64,000 bases of DNA from Pollutimonas thiosulfatoxidans (GTDB taxonomy: Bacteria > Pseudomonadota > Gammaproteobacteria > Burkholderiales > Burkholderiaceae_B), in contig NZ_CP022987.1 of NCBI RefSeq assembly GCF_004022565.1, positions 744,001 through 808,000 of the forward strand. Direction: 5' to 3'. Under the pieces are notes generated by a model, which was not told the DNA's origin, ran no database searches, and was given only the letters and a program-made list of their open reading frames with translations. Made by a program: the position numbers and the translations under genes. Position 1 is the first letter of the stretch, and the number at the start of each line of letters is the position of its first letter. Shown here piece after piece: positions 17,897 to 26,204 of the stretch.

Positions 17897-17974
17897 GGCC
17901 GTAGCCGCGCTCGCGAGAAAAAATCTCCGAGCGCCGCCAACATATTTGTGGTGGAGTGGGGTACTGAGGCTGAC

Positions 17975-18304
17975 TCAGATGATCTCTGGCTCCAGCATCC
18001 GCGCCGGGACATCGCGTTGGCCGTGCAGCACGCGCCAGATATCAATGTGCTGCGGACACTCGACGTAGAACACGAGATGGGGATAGCGCACAAGCGGCCA
18101 GAAACGCAAGCCGGGCAGGTTCAACTCATGGGCGTAGCGGGGAGACCCAGTAGCCGGATGGTGAGCGATGTGCGTATAAGCCTGCTCCAAGGCGTCAATG
18201 AAGCCGAGCGCAGCTTGTTCAGTACCTTCACTGAGATAGTAGGCAATCGCGTTGTCGATGTCCCGGTTGGCCAGTTCGCGGGGAACGACGGGCTTGGCCG
18301 TCAC
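17975..18304 (-). CDS. parE: ParE/RelE-superfamily toxin
   Basis: A 109-residue ParE-type toxin. It has the early ANRDIDNAIAYYL helix, the HHPATGSPRYAHEL segment and the LRFWPLVRYPHLVFYVE beta-strand core with HIDIWRVLHGQRD near the end, all typical of the family, which poisons gyrase or cleaves mRNA. Its ATG overlaps the stop of the upstream antitoxin by 4 bp (ATGA on the minus strand), the usual layout. Confidence 0.85.
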   Translation of the reverse strand: MTAKPVVPRELANRDIDNAIAYYLSEGTEQAALGFIDALEQAYTHIAHHPATGSPRYAHELNLPGLRFWPLVRYPHLVFYVECPQHIDIWRVLHGQRDVPARMLEPEII

Positions 18305-18552
18305 CCGCGAGCGCCCACTTTGGCCACCTTGCGCACCCGATCACGCAGTCCCTTGAAGTAGGCTGGATCGGCTGGGGCTGCCGGTGCAGATGCCGCACCC
18401 GCGAGCAAGAGTCCGCGCAGTTGTAGGCGATCCTGGTCCTTGCGGATCAACTCACGCACATACTCGCTGCTCGTACTATAGCTGCCTTGAGCGACCTGCT
18501 CATCGACGAAGGACTTTAGCGTATCGGGTAGGGATATGTTCATTGTGCTCAT
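18301..18552 (-). CDS. parD: ParD-type ribbon-helix-helix antitoxin
   Basis: An 83-residue antitoxin. MNISLPDTLKSFVDEQVAQG followed by SYSTSSEYVRELIRKDQDR is the classic ribbon-helix-helix DNA-binding and dimerisation unit. The rest (Ala/Pro-rich, then YFKGLRDRVRKVAK) would wrap the toxin. Start ATG 18552 is chosen; ATG 18543, four codons before the conserved LPDTL, is also possible, and neither has a strong ribosome site. It should bind its own promoter, where a tandem repeat is visible (18571-18588). Confidence 0.83.
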   Translation of the reverse strand: MSTMNISLPDTLKSFVDEQVAQGSYSTSSEYVRELIRKDQDRLQLRGLLLAGAASAPAAPADPAYFKGLRDRVRKVAKVGARG

Positions 18553-18570
18553 AACGCCTAGGCTAGTATG

Positions 18571-18588
18571 TTTGGCAAACTTTGGCAA
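18571..18588 (-). promoter_or_regulatory. tandem repeat, candidate ParD operator
   Basis: Two copies of TTTGGCAA start at 18571 and 18581, 10 bp apart, so they face the same side of the helix. They lie 19-36 bp upstream of the parD start and overlap where its promoter should be (TTGCCA reads as a -35-like element on the minus strand). Ribbon-helix-helix antitoxins bind such repeats to repress their own operon. The assignment is inference from position and spacing. Confidence 0.45.
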
Positions 18589-18686
18589 GATCGTCAGACC
18601 AAGTCGCGACTACACATTCGAATCGGTTTAATAAAAAAGCGAGTATATTTCTCAACTCGGCTGACCCACCCCTTTATAAACTGTTC

Positions 18687-20039
18687 ATGGAAACGAAAAC
18701 CTACACGCCGCCGGCCAGCTTCATCGACCTCTTGATTGATGCTGTCTTCGCGGTTGATGCCGACGCATATGTCGTTTTCGCCAGTGCTTCGTGTGAGCGC
18801 ATTTTCGGGTACACGCCACAAGAAATGATCGGCAAGAACATGTTCGACATGATGGCGCCAGAAGATCGCGAACTAACCCGGGAATCGGTGGGGGAAGTCA
18901 TGTCCGGCAACCCTCAACTGTCTTTTGAGAATCGTTATATCCGCAAGGATGGTCAAGTCGTCCACATCATGTGGTCGGCGCGCTGGTCGCCGGCCGAGCA
19001 ATTGCGGATCGGGGTTGCGCGTGACATCACCGAACGCAAACGAGCCGAGTCGATGCAGGCTGCGCTCTATTCCATTTCCGAAGCCGCGCACGCCGTTGGG
19101 GATATGCTCGCGCTGTTTAAACGCCTTCATCAAATCGTCGGTACGCTACTGCAAGCAGATAATTTTTCCGTGACGCTATACGACGAGAAAACAGATCAAC
19201 TAAGCTTTCCATATCACGTGGACGAGCACGAGCCAACGTCCAAACCATCCAGACCGGCCGCCGGAACGCTTTGCGCAGAGATTATCCGCAGCAGGCAGCC
19301 GCTAATGCTGACTCCCGAGACGATGACTGCTCGCTTAAAAGAGCTGGGAGCCTCCGTCGATACAAAACCGCTCTGCTGGCTGGGGGTTCCGCTTAAATCG
19401 CACAACAGCACGATCGGTGTGCTGGTAGTCAAAAGCTACCCGGGCGGGGTGTGCTATACCCAAAAAGACCAGGAACTGCTGCAGTTCGTCTCGACGCAGA
19501 TCACTACCGCCATCGAGCGTCAACAAATGCAAGTTCGATTGCAGCACATGGCGCAGTATGATCAGCTGACCGTTCTGCCGAACCGCGGGCTTCTGTACGA
19601 TCGCCTGAAGGTCGCGTTGTCAACAGCACGGCTGGAGCGAGGGCGATTGTCCGTGCTTTACATAGACCTGGACAGATTCAAACAGGTTAACGATGGCCTG
19701 GGCCATAGCGTCGGAGACCGGTTGCTGCAAGATGTTGCCGAGCGCTTGAAGCAATGTGTACGTGACTCGGACACAGTCGCTCGCATCGGCGGCGATGAGT
19801 TTGTGGTGCTGCTCCAATGTATTTCATTGCCTGAGCAAGCAGAGTTGGTGGCAGAAAAAATCCACAACATCCTGAGCCATCCGTTCGCCATAGACGGCCA
19901 CAGTGTGAGCATCATACCGAGCATTGGGATCGCACTCTATCCAGAGCACGGCGACGGCGAACAGCAGCTTCTGAATCACGCCGACAAAGCCATGTATTTC
20001 GCAAAGAAACGGCGATTGCCACTGGCCAATAAGCATTGA
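18687..20039 (+). CDS. diguanylate cyclase with PAS and GAF sensor domains
   Basis: A 450-residue cytoplasmic protein without membrane segments. Residues about 10-120 are a PAS domain (AVFAVDADAYVVFASASCER through the PAC part GVARDITERKRAE), about 125-275 a GAF-like domain, and about 285-445 a GGDEF domain with an intact GGDEF signature (368-372) and an RDSD inhibitory I-site (RxxD) five residues before it. It should make cyclic di-GMP from GTP in response to a ligand or redox cue. The start is uncertain: ATG 18687 begins just before the PAS domain, but no clear ribosome site is seen and the frame is open from 18582. No EAL domain or output partner is adjacent. Confidence 0.85.
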   Translation: METKTYTPPASFIDLLIDAVFAVDADAYVVFASASCERIFGYTPQEMIGKNMFDMMAPEDRELTRESVGEVMSGNPQLSFENRYIRKDGQVVHIMWSARWSPAEQLRIGVARDITERKRAESMQAALYSISEAAHAVGDMLALFKRLHQIVGTLLQADNFSVTLYDEKTDQLSFPYHVDEHEPTSKPSRPAAGTLCAEIIRSRQPLMLTPETMTARLKELGASVDTKPLCWLGVPLKSHNSTIGVLVVKSYPGGVCYTQKDQELLQFVSTQITTAIERQQMQVRLQHMAQYDQLTVLPNRGLLYDRLKVALSTARLERGRLSVLYIDLDRFKQVNDGLGHSVGDRLLQDVAERLKQCVRDSDTVARIGGDEFVVLLQCISLPEQAELVAEKIHNILSHPFAIDGHSVSIIPSIGIALYPEHGDGEQQLLNHADKAMYFAKKRRLPLANKH

Positions 20040-20121
20040 ACCAGGCGGTCCCGGTGACGGTGCCCGCACAGGCGCTCGAGCCAAAAAAAATCCCAACCGA
20101 AATCGGTCAGGATTTGAATTT

Positions 20122-20197
20122 TGGTGGAGAAGAGGAGGATCGAACTCCCGACCTCTGCATTGCGAACGCAGCGCTCTCCCAGCTGAGCTACTCCCCC
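20122..20197 (-). tRNA. tRNA-Ala (anticodon CGC)
   Basis: A 76-nt cloverleaf on the minus strand with CCA encoded. Acceptor GGGGGAG pairs with CTTCTCC and includes the G3-U70 wobble that marks alanine tRNAs. The D-arm reads AGCTCAGCTGGGAGAGC, the anticodon stem-loop is CTGCG-TTCGCAA-TGCAG with anticodon CGC (20162-20164 on the plus strand), and the T-arm GGGAG-TTCGATC-CTCCT is intact. It reads GCG codons. A TAAAAT at 20208-20213 (minus strand) is a plausible -10 element. Confidence 0.95.
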
Positions 20198-20272
20198 ACA
20201 AGCCAATATTTTATCAAAACAGCTCCAGAATGGCTTGCTTTCCCGTTCAAGAAACGCATCCGGCCCCCGCGA

Positions 20273-20278
20273 TATAAT
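20273..20278 (+). promoter_or_regulatory. likely -10 element for argG
   Basis: A perfect TATAAT lies 41 bp before the argG ATG in the 122-bp region between the tRNA and argG. No good -35 is seen at 17 bp (the nearest, TTCAAG, is 20 bp away), so the call rests mainly on the -10 match. Confidence 0.4.
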
Positions 20279-20319
20279 GGCCGGTTACCTGTTTTAATCT
20301 CCAAGGCCTTAGATTCCCC

Positions 20320-21657
20320 ATGACAACCATTCTTGAAGACGTACCTGTTGGCCAGAAGGTCGGCATTGCTTTTTCCGGGGGGCTGGATACCAGCGCCGCT
20401 TTGCTGTGGATGCGCAACAAGGGGGCCATCCCTTACGCGTATACCGCCAACCTGGGCCAGCCGGATGAGACCGATTACGAGGCCATCCCGCGGGCGGCCA
20501 AACAGTACGGCGCACAGGAAGCACGTCTGATCGATTGCCGGCCGCAGTTGGTTGCCGAAGGGATCGCGGCCTTGCAATGTGGCGCCTTCCATATTTCCAC
20601 TGCAGGGGTCACGTACTTCAATACGACGCCTATTGGGCGCGCTGTCACCGGCACCATGCTGGTTGCCGCCATGAAGGAAGACGACGTCAACATTTGGGGC
20701 GATGGCAGTACCTACAAGGGCAACGACATCGAGCGCTTCTATCGCTACGGCTTGCTGACCAACCCCGATCTCAAAATCTACAAGCCCTGGCTGGACCAGG
20801 TGTTTATTGACGAGCTGGGTGGTCGCTCGGAGATGTCGCAATACATGCAGGCAGCCGGTTTCGACTACAAGATGTCGGCCGAGAAGGCTTATTCCACCGA
20901 CTCGAACATGCTGGGGGCCACACACGAAGCCAAAGATCTCGAGCACCTCAATTCCGGCATCAAGATTGTTCAACCCATTATGGGCGTGGCCTTTTGGCGC
21001 GACGATGTCTCCGTCAAGGCCGAAGAGGTGCGTGTGCGCTTCGAGGAAGGCCAGCCGGTTGCCCTGAACGGCGTAGAGTTCGCCGACCCGGTCGAGCTGC
21101 TGATGGAAGCCAATCGTATAGGCGGCCGCCACGGCCTGGGCATGAGCGATCAGATCGAAAACCGCATTATCGAGGCGAAAAGCCGCGGCATCTACGAGGC
21201 GCCTGGGCTGGCTTTATTGCACATCGCCTACGAGCGCCTGCTTACCGGCATCCATAACGAAGACACCATCGAGCAATACCGCATGAACGGCCTGAAGCTG
21301 GGCCGGCTGCTGTATCAGGGACGCTGGTTCGATCCGCAATCCATCATGTTGCGCGAGACGGCACAGCGTTGGGTAGCGCGCGCCATAACCGGCGAAGTCG
21401 CGCTGGAATTGCGCCGGGGCAACGATTATTCGATTCTGAATACCGAGTCGGCCAATCTAACTTACAAACCCGAGCGTCTCACGATGGAGCGGGGCGAGTC
21501 TTCGTTCTCGCCGCGTGATCGTATTGGTCAACTGACGATGCGCAATCTTGATATCGTCGACACGCGCGAAAAATTGTTTACCTACGTACAGGCTGGCTTG
21601 CTGGCGCCCGCCGGCGGCTCCGCCTTGCCGCAGTTGAAGGATGCATCCGACAAGTAA
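20320..21657 (+). CDS. argG: argininosuccinate synthase
   Basis: A 445-residue enzyme that joins citrulline and aspartate using ATP in arginine synthesis. The N-type ATP pyrophosphatase loop is FSGGLDTS. The TANLGQPDE, ITTAG-like ISTAGVTYFNTTPIGR and WGDGSTYKGNDIERFYRYG segments match the longer subtype that includes E. coli ArgG. It is a single gene followed by a strong terminator; argF lies beyond it on the other strand, so two arginine-pathway genes converge here. Confidence 0.96.
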   Translation: MTTILEDVPVGQKVGIAFSGGLDTSAALLWMRNKGAIPYAYTANLGQPDETDYEAIPRAAKQYGAQEARLIDCRPQLVAEGIAALQCGAFHISTAGVTYFNTTPIGRAVTGTMLVAAMKEDDVNIWGDGSTYKGNDIERFYRYGLLTNPDLKIYKPWLDQVFIDELGGRSEMSQYMQAAGFDYKMSAEKAYSTDSNMLGATHEAKDLEHLNSGIKIVQPIMGVAFWRDDVSVKAEEVRVRFEEGQPVALNGVEFADPVELLMEANRIGGRHGLGMSDQIENRIIEAKSRGIYEAPGLALLHIAYERLLTGIHNEDTIEQYRMNGLKLGRLLYQGRWFDPQSIMLRETAQRWVARAITGEVALELRRGNDYSILNTESANLTYKPERLTMERGESSFSPRDRIGQLTMRNLDIVDTREKLFTYVQAGLLAPAGGSALPQLKDASDK

Positions 21658-21677
21658 ACAGTACCCTCATGTAATGA

Positions 21678-21710
21678 AACCGGGCGCCTGAGTGCGCCCG
21701 GTTTTGTTTT
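21678..21710 (+). terminator. intrinsic terminator of argG
   Basis: A perfect 10-bp stem AACCGGGCGC / GCGCCCGGTT with a 6-nt loop, followed by TTGTTTT. It lies 20 bp after the argG stop. The AA-rich left flank may also help stop argF transcripts arriving from the other strand. Confidence 0.88.
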
Positions 21711-21756
21711 GGCCATCGATGGTCGGGCCTGTCTACTTTTGCCCGCAGCCGGCGTC

Positions 21757-22698
21757 TCAGCCTTCCTGGCGGCCCAAGAGCAAGAACTCCATCAAGGCCT
21801 TCTGCACATGCAAGCGGTTCTCGGCTTCGTCCCACACGACGCTTTGTGGTCCGTCCATGACTTCGCCTGTGACTTCCTCGCCGCGATGCGCTGGCAGGCA
21901 GTGCATGAACACTGCCGCAGGGTCGGCGACGGCCATCATTTCGGCATCGACGCACCAGTCGGCGAAAGCCTTGCGGCGCTCTTCGTTCTCGGCTTCATAG
22001 CCCATGCTGGTCCAGACATCGGTGGTGACCAGATGCGCGCCCCGGCAGGCGTCCAGGGGATCGGAGAACTCCTGCAGGATGTTGCTTGCCGGTTTGCCGA
22101 TACGTTGCGGCTCGAGCTGGTAGCCCTGGGGGGCGGATACATGCAACTTGAATTCGAGGATTTCGGCGGCTTGCAGCCAGGTATAGGCCATGTTGTTGCC
22201 GTCGCCTATCCAGGCCACGGTCTTGCCTTTGATGGGCCCGAGGTGCTCGATGAAGGTGAAGATATCGGCCAGGATCTGGCAGGGGTGGAATTCGTTGGTC
22301 AACCCATTGATGACGGGTACGCGCGAGTGCGCCGCAAAGCGCTCTATGCGGGTTTGTTCGAAGGTTCGGATCATGATCAGATCGACCATGCGCGAGATCA
22401 CGCGCGCGGTGTCTTCGATGGGCTCGGAGCGCCCAAGTTGCGAGTCGCCAGTGGTAAGATGGATGACTGATCCGCCCAGCTGATACATGCCTGCTTCAAA
22501 CGACACCCGCGTACGTGTACTGGCCTTCTCGAAGACCATCGCAAGGTTGCGATCGTGCAAGGTGTGGTGCGGCTCGTAGCGCTTGAATTTGTTCTTGATT
22601 ATTCGGGCGCGATCCAGCACGTAGTCGATCTCATTTTTCGAAAGATCACGAAACTGCAGGAAGTGCCGTAGCGGGCCGGTTTGGGGTGTAGCAGACAT
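21757..22698 (-). CDS. argF: ornithine carbamoyltransferase
   Basis: A 313-residue enzyme making citrulline from ornithine and carbamoyl phosphate. Carbamoyl-phosphate-binding STRTR, the HPCQ motif, ornithine-binding D-W-SMG and the HCLPAHRGEEV loop are all present, and the length is normal. It converges on argG and is divergent from the DUF3579 gene. Confidence 0.96.
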   Translation of the reverse strand: MSATPQTGPLRHFLQFRDLSKNEIDYVLDRARIIKNKFKRYEPHHTLHDRNLAMVFEKASTRTRVSFEAGMYQLGGSVIHLTTGDSQLGRSEPIEDTARVISRMVDLIMIRTFEQTRIERFAAHSRVPVINGLTNEFHPCQILADIFTFIEHLGPIKGKTVAWIGDGNNMAYTWLQAAEILEFKLHVSAPQGYQLEPQRIGKPASNILQEFSDPLDACRGAHLVTTDVWTSMGYEAENEERRKAFADWCVDAEMMAVADPAAVFMHCLPAHRGEEVTGEVMDGPQSVVWDEAENRLHVQKALMEFLLLGRQEG

Positions 22699-22905
22699 AA
22701 ATACGCCTTCTGTAAAAGAGCCATCTTACCTTGCAAAAGGGCCATCGGCAAAAGCTCAAACCCGACGCGCAGGCGTCGAAGTTGTCGTCCTGGTGTTGCG
22801 CCGCGTCGGACGCAGAAAAGCCGGGATGGTGGCGATCAGATACAATTCGCGGCGCAGGGAAAGTTTGGTCGGCCTGAAATGGCGACGATTTGTCCGCGGA
22901 AGTCT

Positions 22906-23220
22906 ATGACACATCTTGTGCAGCAATTGGTTATTCATGGCCTTACACTCGAAGGTCAGCGGTTTCGTCCCAGTGATTGGGCCGAGCGCCTCGCCGGTGT
23001 AATGTCGCAGTTTCGACCGTCAGGTTCTGTTGGCGGGCATCTTACCTATTCGCCTTATGTGGTTCCGGTTGTGCTGGATGGAGTGCGCTGCGTGGTGGTC
23101 GACCAGCGTCTGCGTGAACTCGAGCCGCTGGCATGGAAGTTCATCTGCGACTTTGCAACAGACAATAAGCTGCAGACCTCCGAGAAAGAGGTCCAGATCG
23201 TTAATCGCCGCCGCCCATAA
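22906..23220 (+). CDS. DUF3579 family protein
   Basis: A 104-residue protein of the DUF3579 family, found in betaproteobacteria next to argF and rpsT. Conserved parts are VIHGLTLEGQRFRPSDWAER and GGHLTYSPYVVPVVLDGVRC. The function is unknown. ATG 22906 begins the conserved block; ATG 22879 is an in-frame alternative. Its last codons overlap a terminator stem. Confidence 0.75.
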   Translation: MTHLVQQLVIHGLTLEGQRFRPSDWAERLAGVMSQFRPSGSVGGHLTYSPYVVPVVLDGVRCVVVDQRLRELEPLAWKFICDFATDNKLQTSEKEVQIVNRRRP

Positions 23221-23233
23221 AGGCGGCTTTTTT
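23207..23233 (+). terminator. intrinsic terminator overlapping the DUF3579 stop
   Basis: A GCCGCC / GGCGGC stem (23207-23212 with 23222-23227) followed by six T. The left arm lies in the last sense codons of DUF3579, and the T run reaches the stop codon of the convergent dehydrogenase gene at 23232. Confidence 0.7.
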
Positions 23234-24194
23234 ATGCAATAGCGGGTATGGGCGTGATGACCTTGCCCGTCGTGGCGTAGGCATCCACGTTATCGAACAC
23301 GAGGTCGGCCATGGCCTTGCGTGTTTCGGTGGTGGCGCTGGCTATATGGGGAAGGATAACCACGTTGTCCAGTGTTTTAAGGGCGTCAGGGACGTTCGGT
23401 TCGTCCACATAGACATCCAGCCCCGCGCCGCCCAGTTCGCCGGACACCAGCGTACTGACCAAAGCTTCTTCATCGATGACCGACCCGCGGGCGATATTGA
23501 TAATGATGCCCTTGGCGCCCAAGGCCTGCAGCACTTCGCGGTTGACCAGGTTGCGCGTCGAGTCGCCGCCTACCGTTGCCACCACCAGAAAGTCCGCCCA
23601 CGAGGCCAGGTCGGTCAGCGATGCTTCATAGCCCAGGTCTACGTCTGTGCGGGCGCGCCTGTTGTGATAGCGGACTTCCATATCGAAACCGCTGGCGCGT
23701 CGCGCAATGGCCATGCCGATGCGGCCCAATCCAACGATGCCCATTTTCTTGTGGCTTACCTTGACGCCCAGGGGGAAAACCGCCTCGGAGCCCCACTGGT
23801 TGGCCCGCACATAGCGTTCGGCATGGCCCAGCTTGCGTGCGGTGGCCAATAGCAGTCCAAAGGCCAGGTCGGCCACGCAGTCGTTCAGTACATCGGGCGT
23901 GTTGCTGACCTGTATGCCGCGCTGTTGTGCATGCCGGACGTCGATGGCGTCGTAGCCCACGCCCATGCTGCAAATGGCTTGTAGTTTGGGCAGCCTGTCG
24001 ATAAGCTGGGCCGGCGTAGGCGTTGTCGCGCTGGTTACCAGTACCGCGATATCGTCCTGGCGTGCGGCGATCGTGGCATCGGCATCGGCCGCCTTCCACA
24101 GTTCGATCAGCTCGTAGTGTTTTGCCAACCGCTCGGCGGCATCAGGAAAAGGGAAGGGGAGCAACTGCAGCACTGCGGGTCTTGTTGTTGTCAT
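23232..24194 (-). CDS. D-2-hydroxyacid dehydrogenase (hydroxypyruvate/glyoxylate reductase type)
   Basis: A 320-residue NAD(P)-dependent dehydrogenase reducing 2-keto acids such as glyoxylate or hydroxypyruvate to D-2-hydroxy acids. It has GLGRIG (dinucleotide fold), catalytic Arg in NIARGSVID, Glu in DVYVDEPNVP and His in LPHIAS. The SMGVGYDAIDV segment is typical of the GhrB/HprA-like group. It converges on DUF3579 and lies downstream of rpsT, separated by a terminator. Confidence 0.88.
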   Translation of the reverse strand: MTTTRPAVLQLLPFPFPDAAERLAKHYELIELWKAADADATIAARQDDIAVLVTSATTPTPAQLIDRLPKLQAICSMGVGYDAIDVRHAQQRGIQVSNTPDVLNDCVADLAFGLLLATARKLGHAERYVRANQWGSEAVFPLGVKVSHKKMGIVGLGRIGMAIARRASGFDMEVRYHNRRARTDVDLGYEASLTDLASWADFLVVATVGGDSTRNLVNREVLQALGAKGIIINIARGSVIDEEALVSTLVSGELGGAGLDVYVDEPNVPDALKTLDNVVILPHIASATTETRKAMADLVFDNVDAYATTGKVITPIPAIA

Positions 24195-24265
24195 GAATGT
24201 CTCGGTGTAGGTGCAATGTCAAACCTCGAAACTATACCGTAAACATCATGACGGTCAGCGCAAAC

Positions 24266-24293
24266 ACAAAAAGGGACGCTTACGCGTCCCTTT
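24266..24293 (-). terminator. intrinsic terminator of rpsT
   Basis: A perfect 10-bp stem AAAGGGACGC / GCGTCCCTTT with a 4-nt loop. On the minus strand it ends in a short T run; a T-rich flank on the plus side makes it potentially bidirectional. It lies 29 bp after the rpsT stop. Confidence 0.85.
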
Positions 24294-24322
24294 CTATTTT
24301 TGCCGTTAAACCGTTACAGCTA

Positions 24323-24586
24323 TCAGGCTAAAGACTTTACCGCAGCAGCAAGACGGCTTTTATGACGAGCAGCCTTGTTTTTGTGAATGATGTTCTTGTC
24401 GGCAACGCGATCGATGATGCTGGTGGTTTTTTGGAACACTTCAGCAGCAGCGGCTTTATCGCCGGCATCGATGGCCTGGCGAACGCGTTTGATGGCCGTG
24501 CGCAGCATGGAGCGCAGGCTGGAATTATGTTTGTTGCGCGTAACCGATTGGCGAGCGCGTTTGCGGGCTTGGGCGGAATTGGCCAT
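24323..24586 (-). CDS. rpsT: 30S ribosomal protein S20
   Basis: 87 residues, very basic: MANSAQARKRARQSVTRNKH start, then SLRSMLRTAIKRVRQAI and a HKNKAARHKSRLAA tail, all hallmark S20. It binds 16S rRNA in the small subunit. It is monocistronic, with its own promoter overlapping the end of murJ and its own terminator. Confidence 0.97.
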   Translation of the reverse strand: MANSAQARKRARQSVTRNKHNSSLRSMLRTAIKRVRQAIDAGDKAAAAEVFQKTTSIIDRVADKNIIHKNKAARHKSRLAAAVKSLA

Positions 24587-24631
24587 TGTTGCGTATCCGT
24601 GTATCTGTAAGGTTATTTGGCAAAGACAGCT

Positions 24632-24660
24632 ATTCTATATTACTTGCCCCTACGTGTAAA
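24632..24660 (-). promoter_or_regulatory. sigma70-type promoter of rpsT
   Basis: On the minus strand TTTACA (24655-24660) and TAGAAT (24632-24637) are separated by exactly 17 bp, 46 bp upstream of the rpsT ATG. The -10 and spacer straddle the murJ stop codon, so rpsT can be transcribed strongly and independently of murJ. Confidence 0.65.
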
Positions 24661-26196
24661 GTCTGCGGGCCTAAAGCCGCACAGCAATAGCATCCCAAAG
24701 TAGCTTGCCACGCTGGCTGCCAGCACGCCGATCAGCCATAGTACCCGCATGCCCGGTTGAGCGCCCAGGGCAATCCAATCCAGCCGCTGACTGGCCAGCC
24801 ACAATACGGCGGCCAGGGCCACAAGCGCCGGCAGCAGGCGCAATATAAAGCTGCGCCAACCGGGGCTCGGCTGGTATAGCTTGTGGCGTCTCAGCAGAAC
24901 CACCAGGAACAAGGCGTTTACCGTCGCGCCAAGGGCAATCGACAGAGCCAGGCCCGCGTGCGCGAACAGCGGCACGAAGACAAGGTTAAATGCCTGGGTA
25001 AGCACCAACACGAAAAGCGCGATCTTGACGGGGGTTCGGATGTCTTGCTTGGCATAGAAGCCCGGCGCCAGGATTTTGATGGCCAGCAGGCCGATCAGGC
25101 CCACCGAGTAGGCCATGACGGCCAACTGGGTTTGCCCCACGTCCTGGCCGCTGAAGGCGCCATAGTTGAATAGCGTGGCAACCAGCCCGTCGGACAGCAT
25201 TGCCAGCCCCACTGCGGCCGGCAGGCCCAGCAAGAGCACCAGGCGCAGGCCCCAGTCCAGCAGAGCGCTGTAGCCTGCGTGGTCGTGTTTGGCGTGCGCC
25301 TTGGACAGGCTAGGCAGCAGGACAGTGCCCAGGGCCACGCCCAGCAGGGCGGTGGGAAACTCCATGAGCCGATCGGCAAATGACAGCCAGGTCACGCTGC
25401 CGGCCTGCAACCAGGTGGCGATATTGGTGTTGATCAGCAGCGACAACTGCGCCACCGATACGCCCAGTATGGCCGGCAGCATTTGGCGCGAGATGCGCTT
25501 CACGGTGGGGTCAGCCCAGGCTTCGCGCACGCGCATGGAGTATCGGGGCAGCAAACCCAGCCTTGCAATGGCGGCCCACTGCACCGCCAATTGCAAGACA
25601 CCTCCTATCATGACCCCGGCGGCCAGGGCGTAAATCGGCGTGTCGAACCGGGCGACCAGGAACACGCTGGCCCCTATCATGGACAGGTTAAGCAGGACCG
25701 GCGTGAAGGCCGGGACCGCGTAGCGACTCCAGGTGTTGAGTATGCCCGAGGCGAAAGCCACCAGGGACATGCAGACAATGTAGGGGAACATCAGCCGTGT
25801 CATCCAGACGGCGGCATGGAACTCGGTTTGCCGGGCAGCAGTGCGCATGCCGCTGGCCATCGCGCTGACCACCCAGGGCGCTGCGATGATGCCGGCTACG
25901 GTAACCAGCACCAGCGCTACGGTCAGCAGCAGGGCGACGCGATCCAGTAATACGCGTACGGCCTCGGGCGGTTCGGTGCTGCGCACCTGCCCGAGTATGG
26001 GCACGAATGCCTGCGAGAAAGCGCCTTCTGCGAACAGGCGTCGCAATAAGTTGGGGATGCGGAAGGCAACCCAGAAGGCGTCTGTCAGGGGGCCCGCCCC
26101 GAATGCGCTGGCGATGAAAATATCGCGTATCAGCCCGGTTATCCGGGAAAACAGCGTGAAGCTGCTGACTGTGGCGGCTGATCGGAGCAGGCCCAT
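24640..26196 (-). CDS. murJ: lipid II flippase MurJ
   Basis: A 518-residue polytopic inner-membrane protein of the MviN/MurJ family with about 14 helices. The start MGLLRSAATVSSFTLFSRITG and the GAGPLTDAFWVAFRIPNLLRRLFAEGAF region are diagnostic. It flips lipid-linked peptidoglycan precursor to the periplasm. It is encoded upstream of rpsT, as in related betaproteobacteria, and follows an SDR gene with an 8-bp gap. Confidence 0.94.
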   Translation of the reverse strand: MGLLRSAATVSSFTLFSRITGLIRDIFIASAFGAGPLTDAFWVAFRIPNLLRRLFAEGAFSQAFVPILGQVRSTEPPEAVRVLLDRVALLLTVALVLVTVAGIIAAPWVVSAMASGMRTAARQTEFHAAVWMTRLMFPYIVCMSLVAFASGILNTWSRYAVPAFTPVLLNLSMIGASVFLVARFDTPIYALAAGVMIGGVLQLAVQWAAIARLGLLPRYSMRVREAWADPTVKRISRQMLPAILGVSVAQLSLLINTNIATWLQAGSVTWLSFADRLMEFPTALLGVALGTVLLPSLSKAHAKHDHAGYSALLDWGLRLVLLLGLPAAVGLAMLSDGLVATLFNYGAFSGQDVGQTQLAVMAYSVGLIGLLAIKILAPGFYAKQDIRTPVKIALFVLVLTQAFNLVFVPLFAHAGLALSIALGATVNALFLVVLLRRHKLYQPSPGWRSFILRLLPALVALAAVLWLASQRLDWIALGAQPGMRVLWLIGVLAASVASYFGMLLLCGFRPADFTRRGK

Positions 26197-26204
26197 GGGC
26201 GTGT

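Noticed and set aside
17904..17934. Hairpin GCGCTCG / CGAGCGC after the sulfatase gene as a terminator
   Set aside because: The stem is good but the loop holds the A run and no T tract follows on the sense strand, so it is not a canonical intrinsic terminator.
7504..20122. Genomic island inserted at the 3' end of tRNA-Ala
   Set aside because: The accessory-looking genes do lie on the 3' side of the tRNA, but I saw no integrase, no transposase and no second copy of the tRNA 3' end at the far side.
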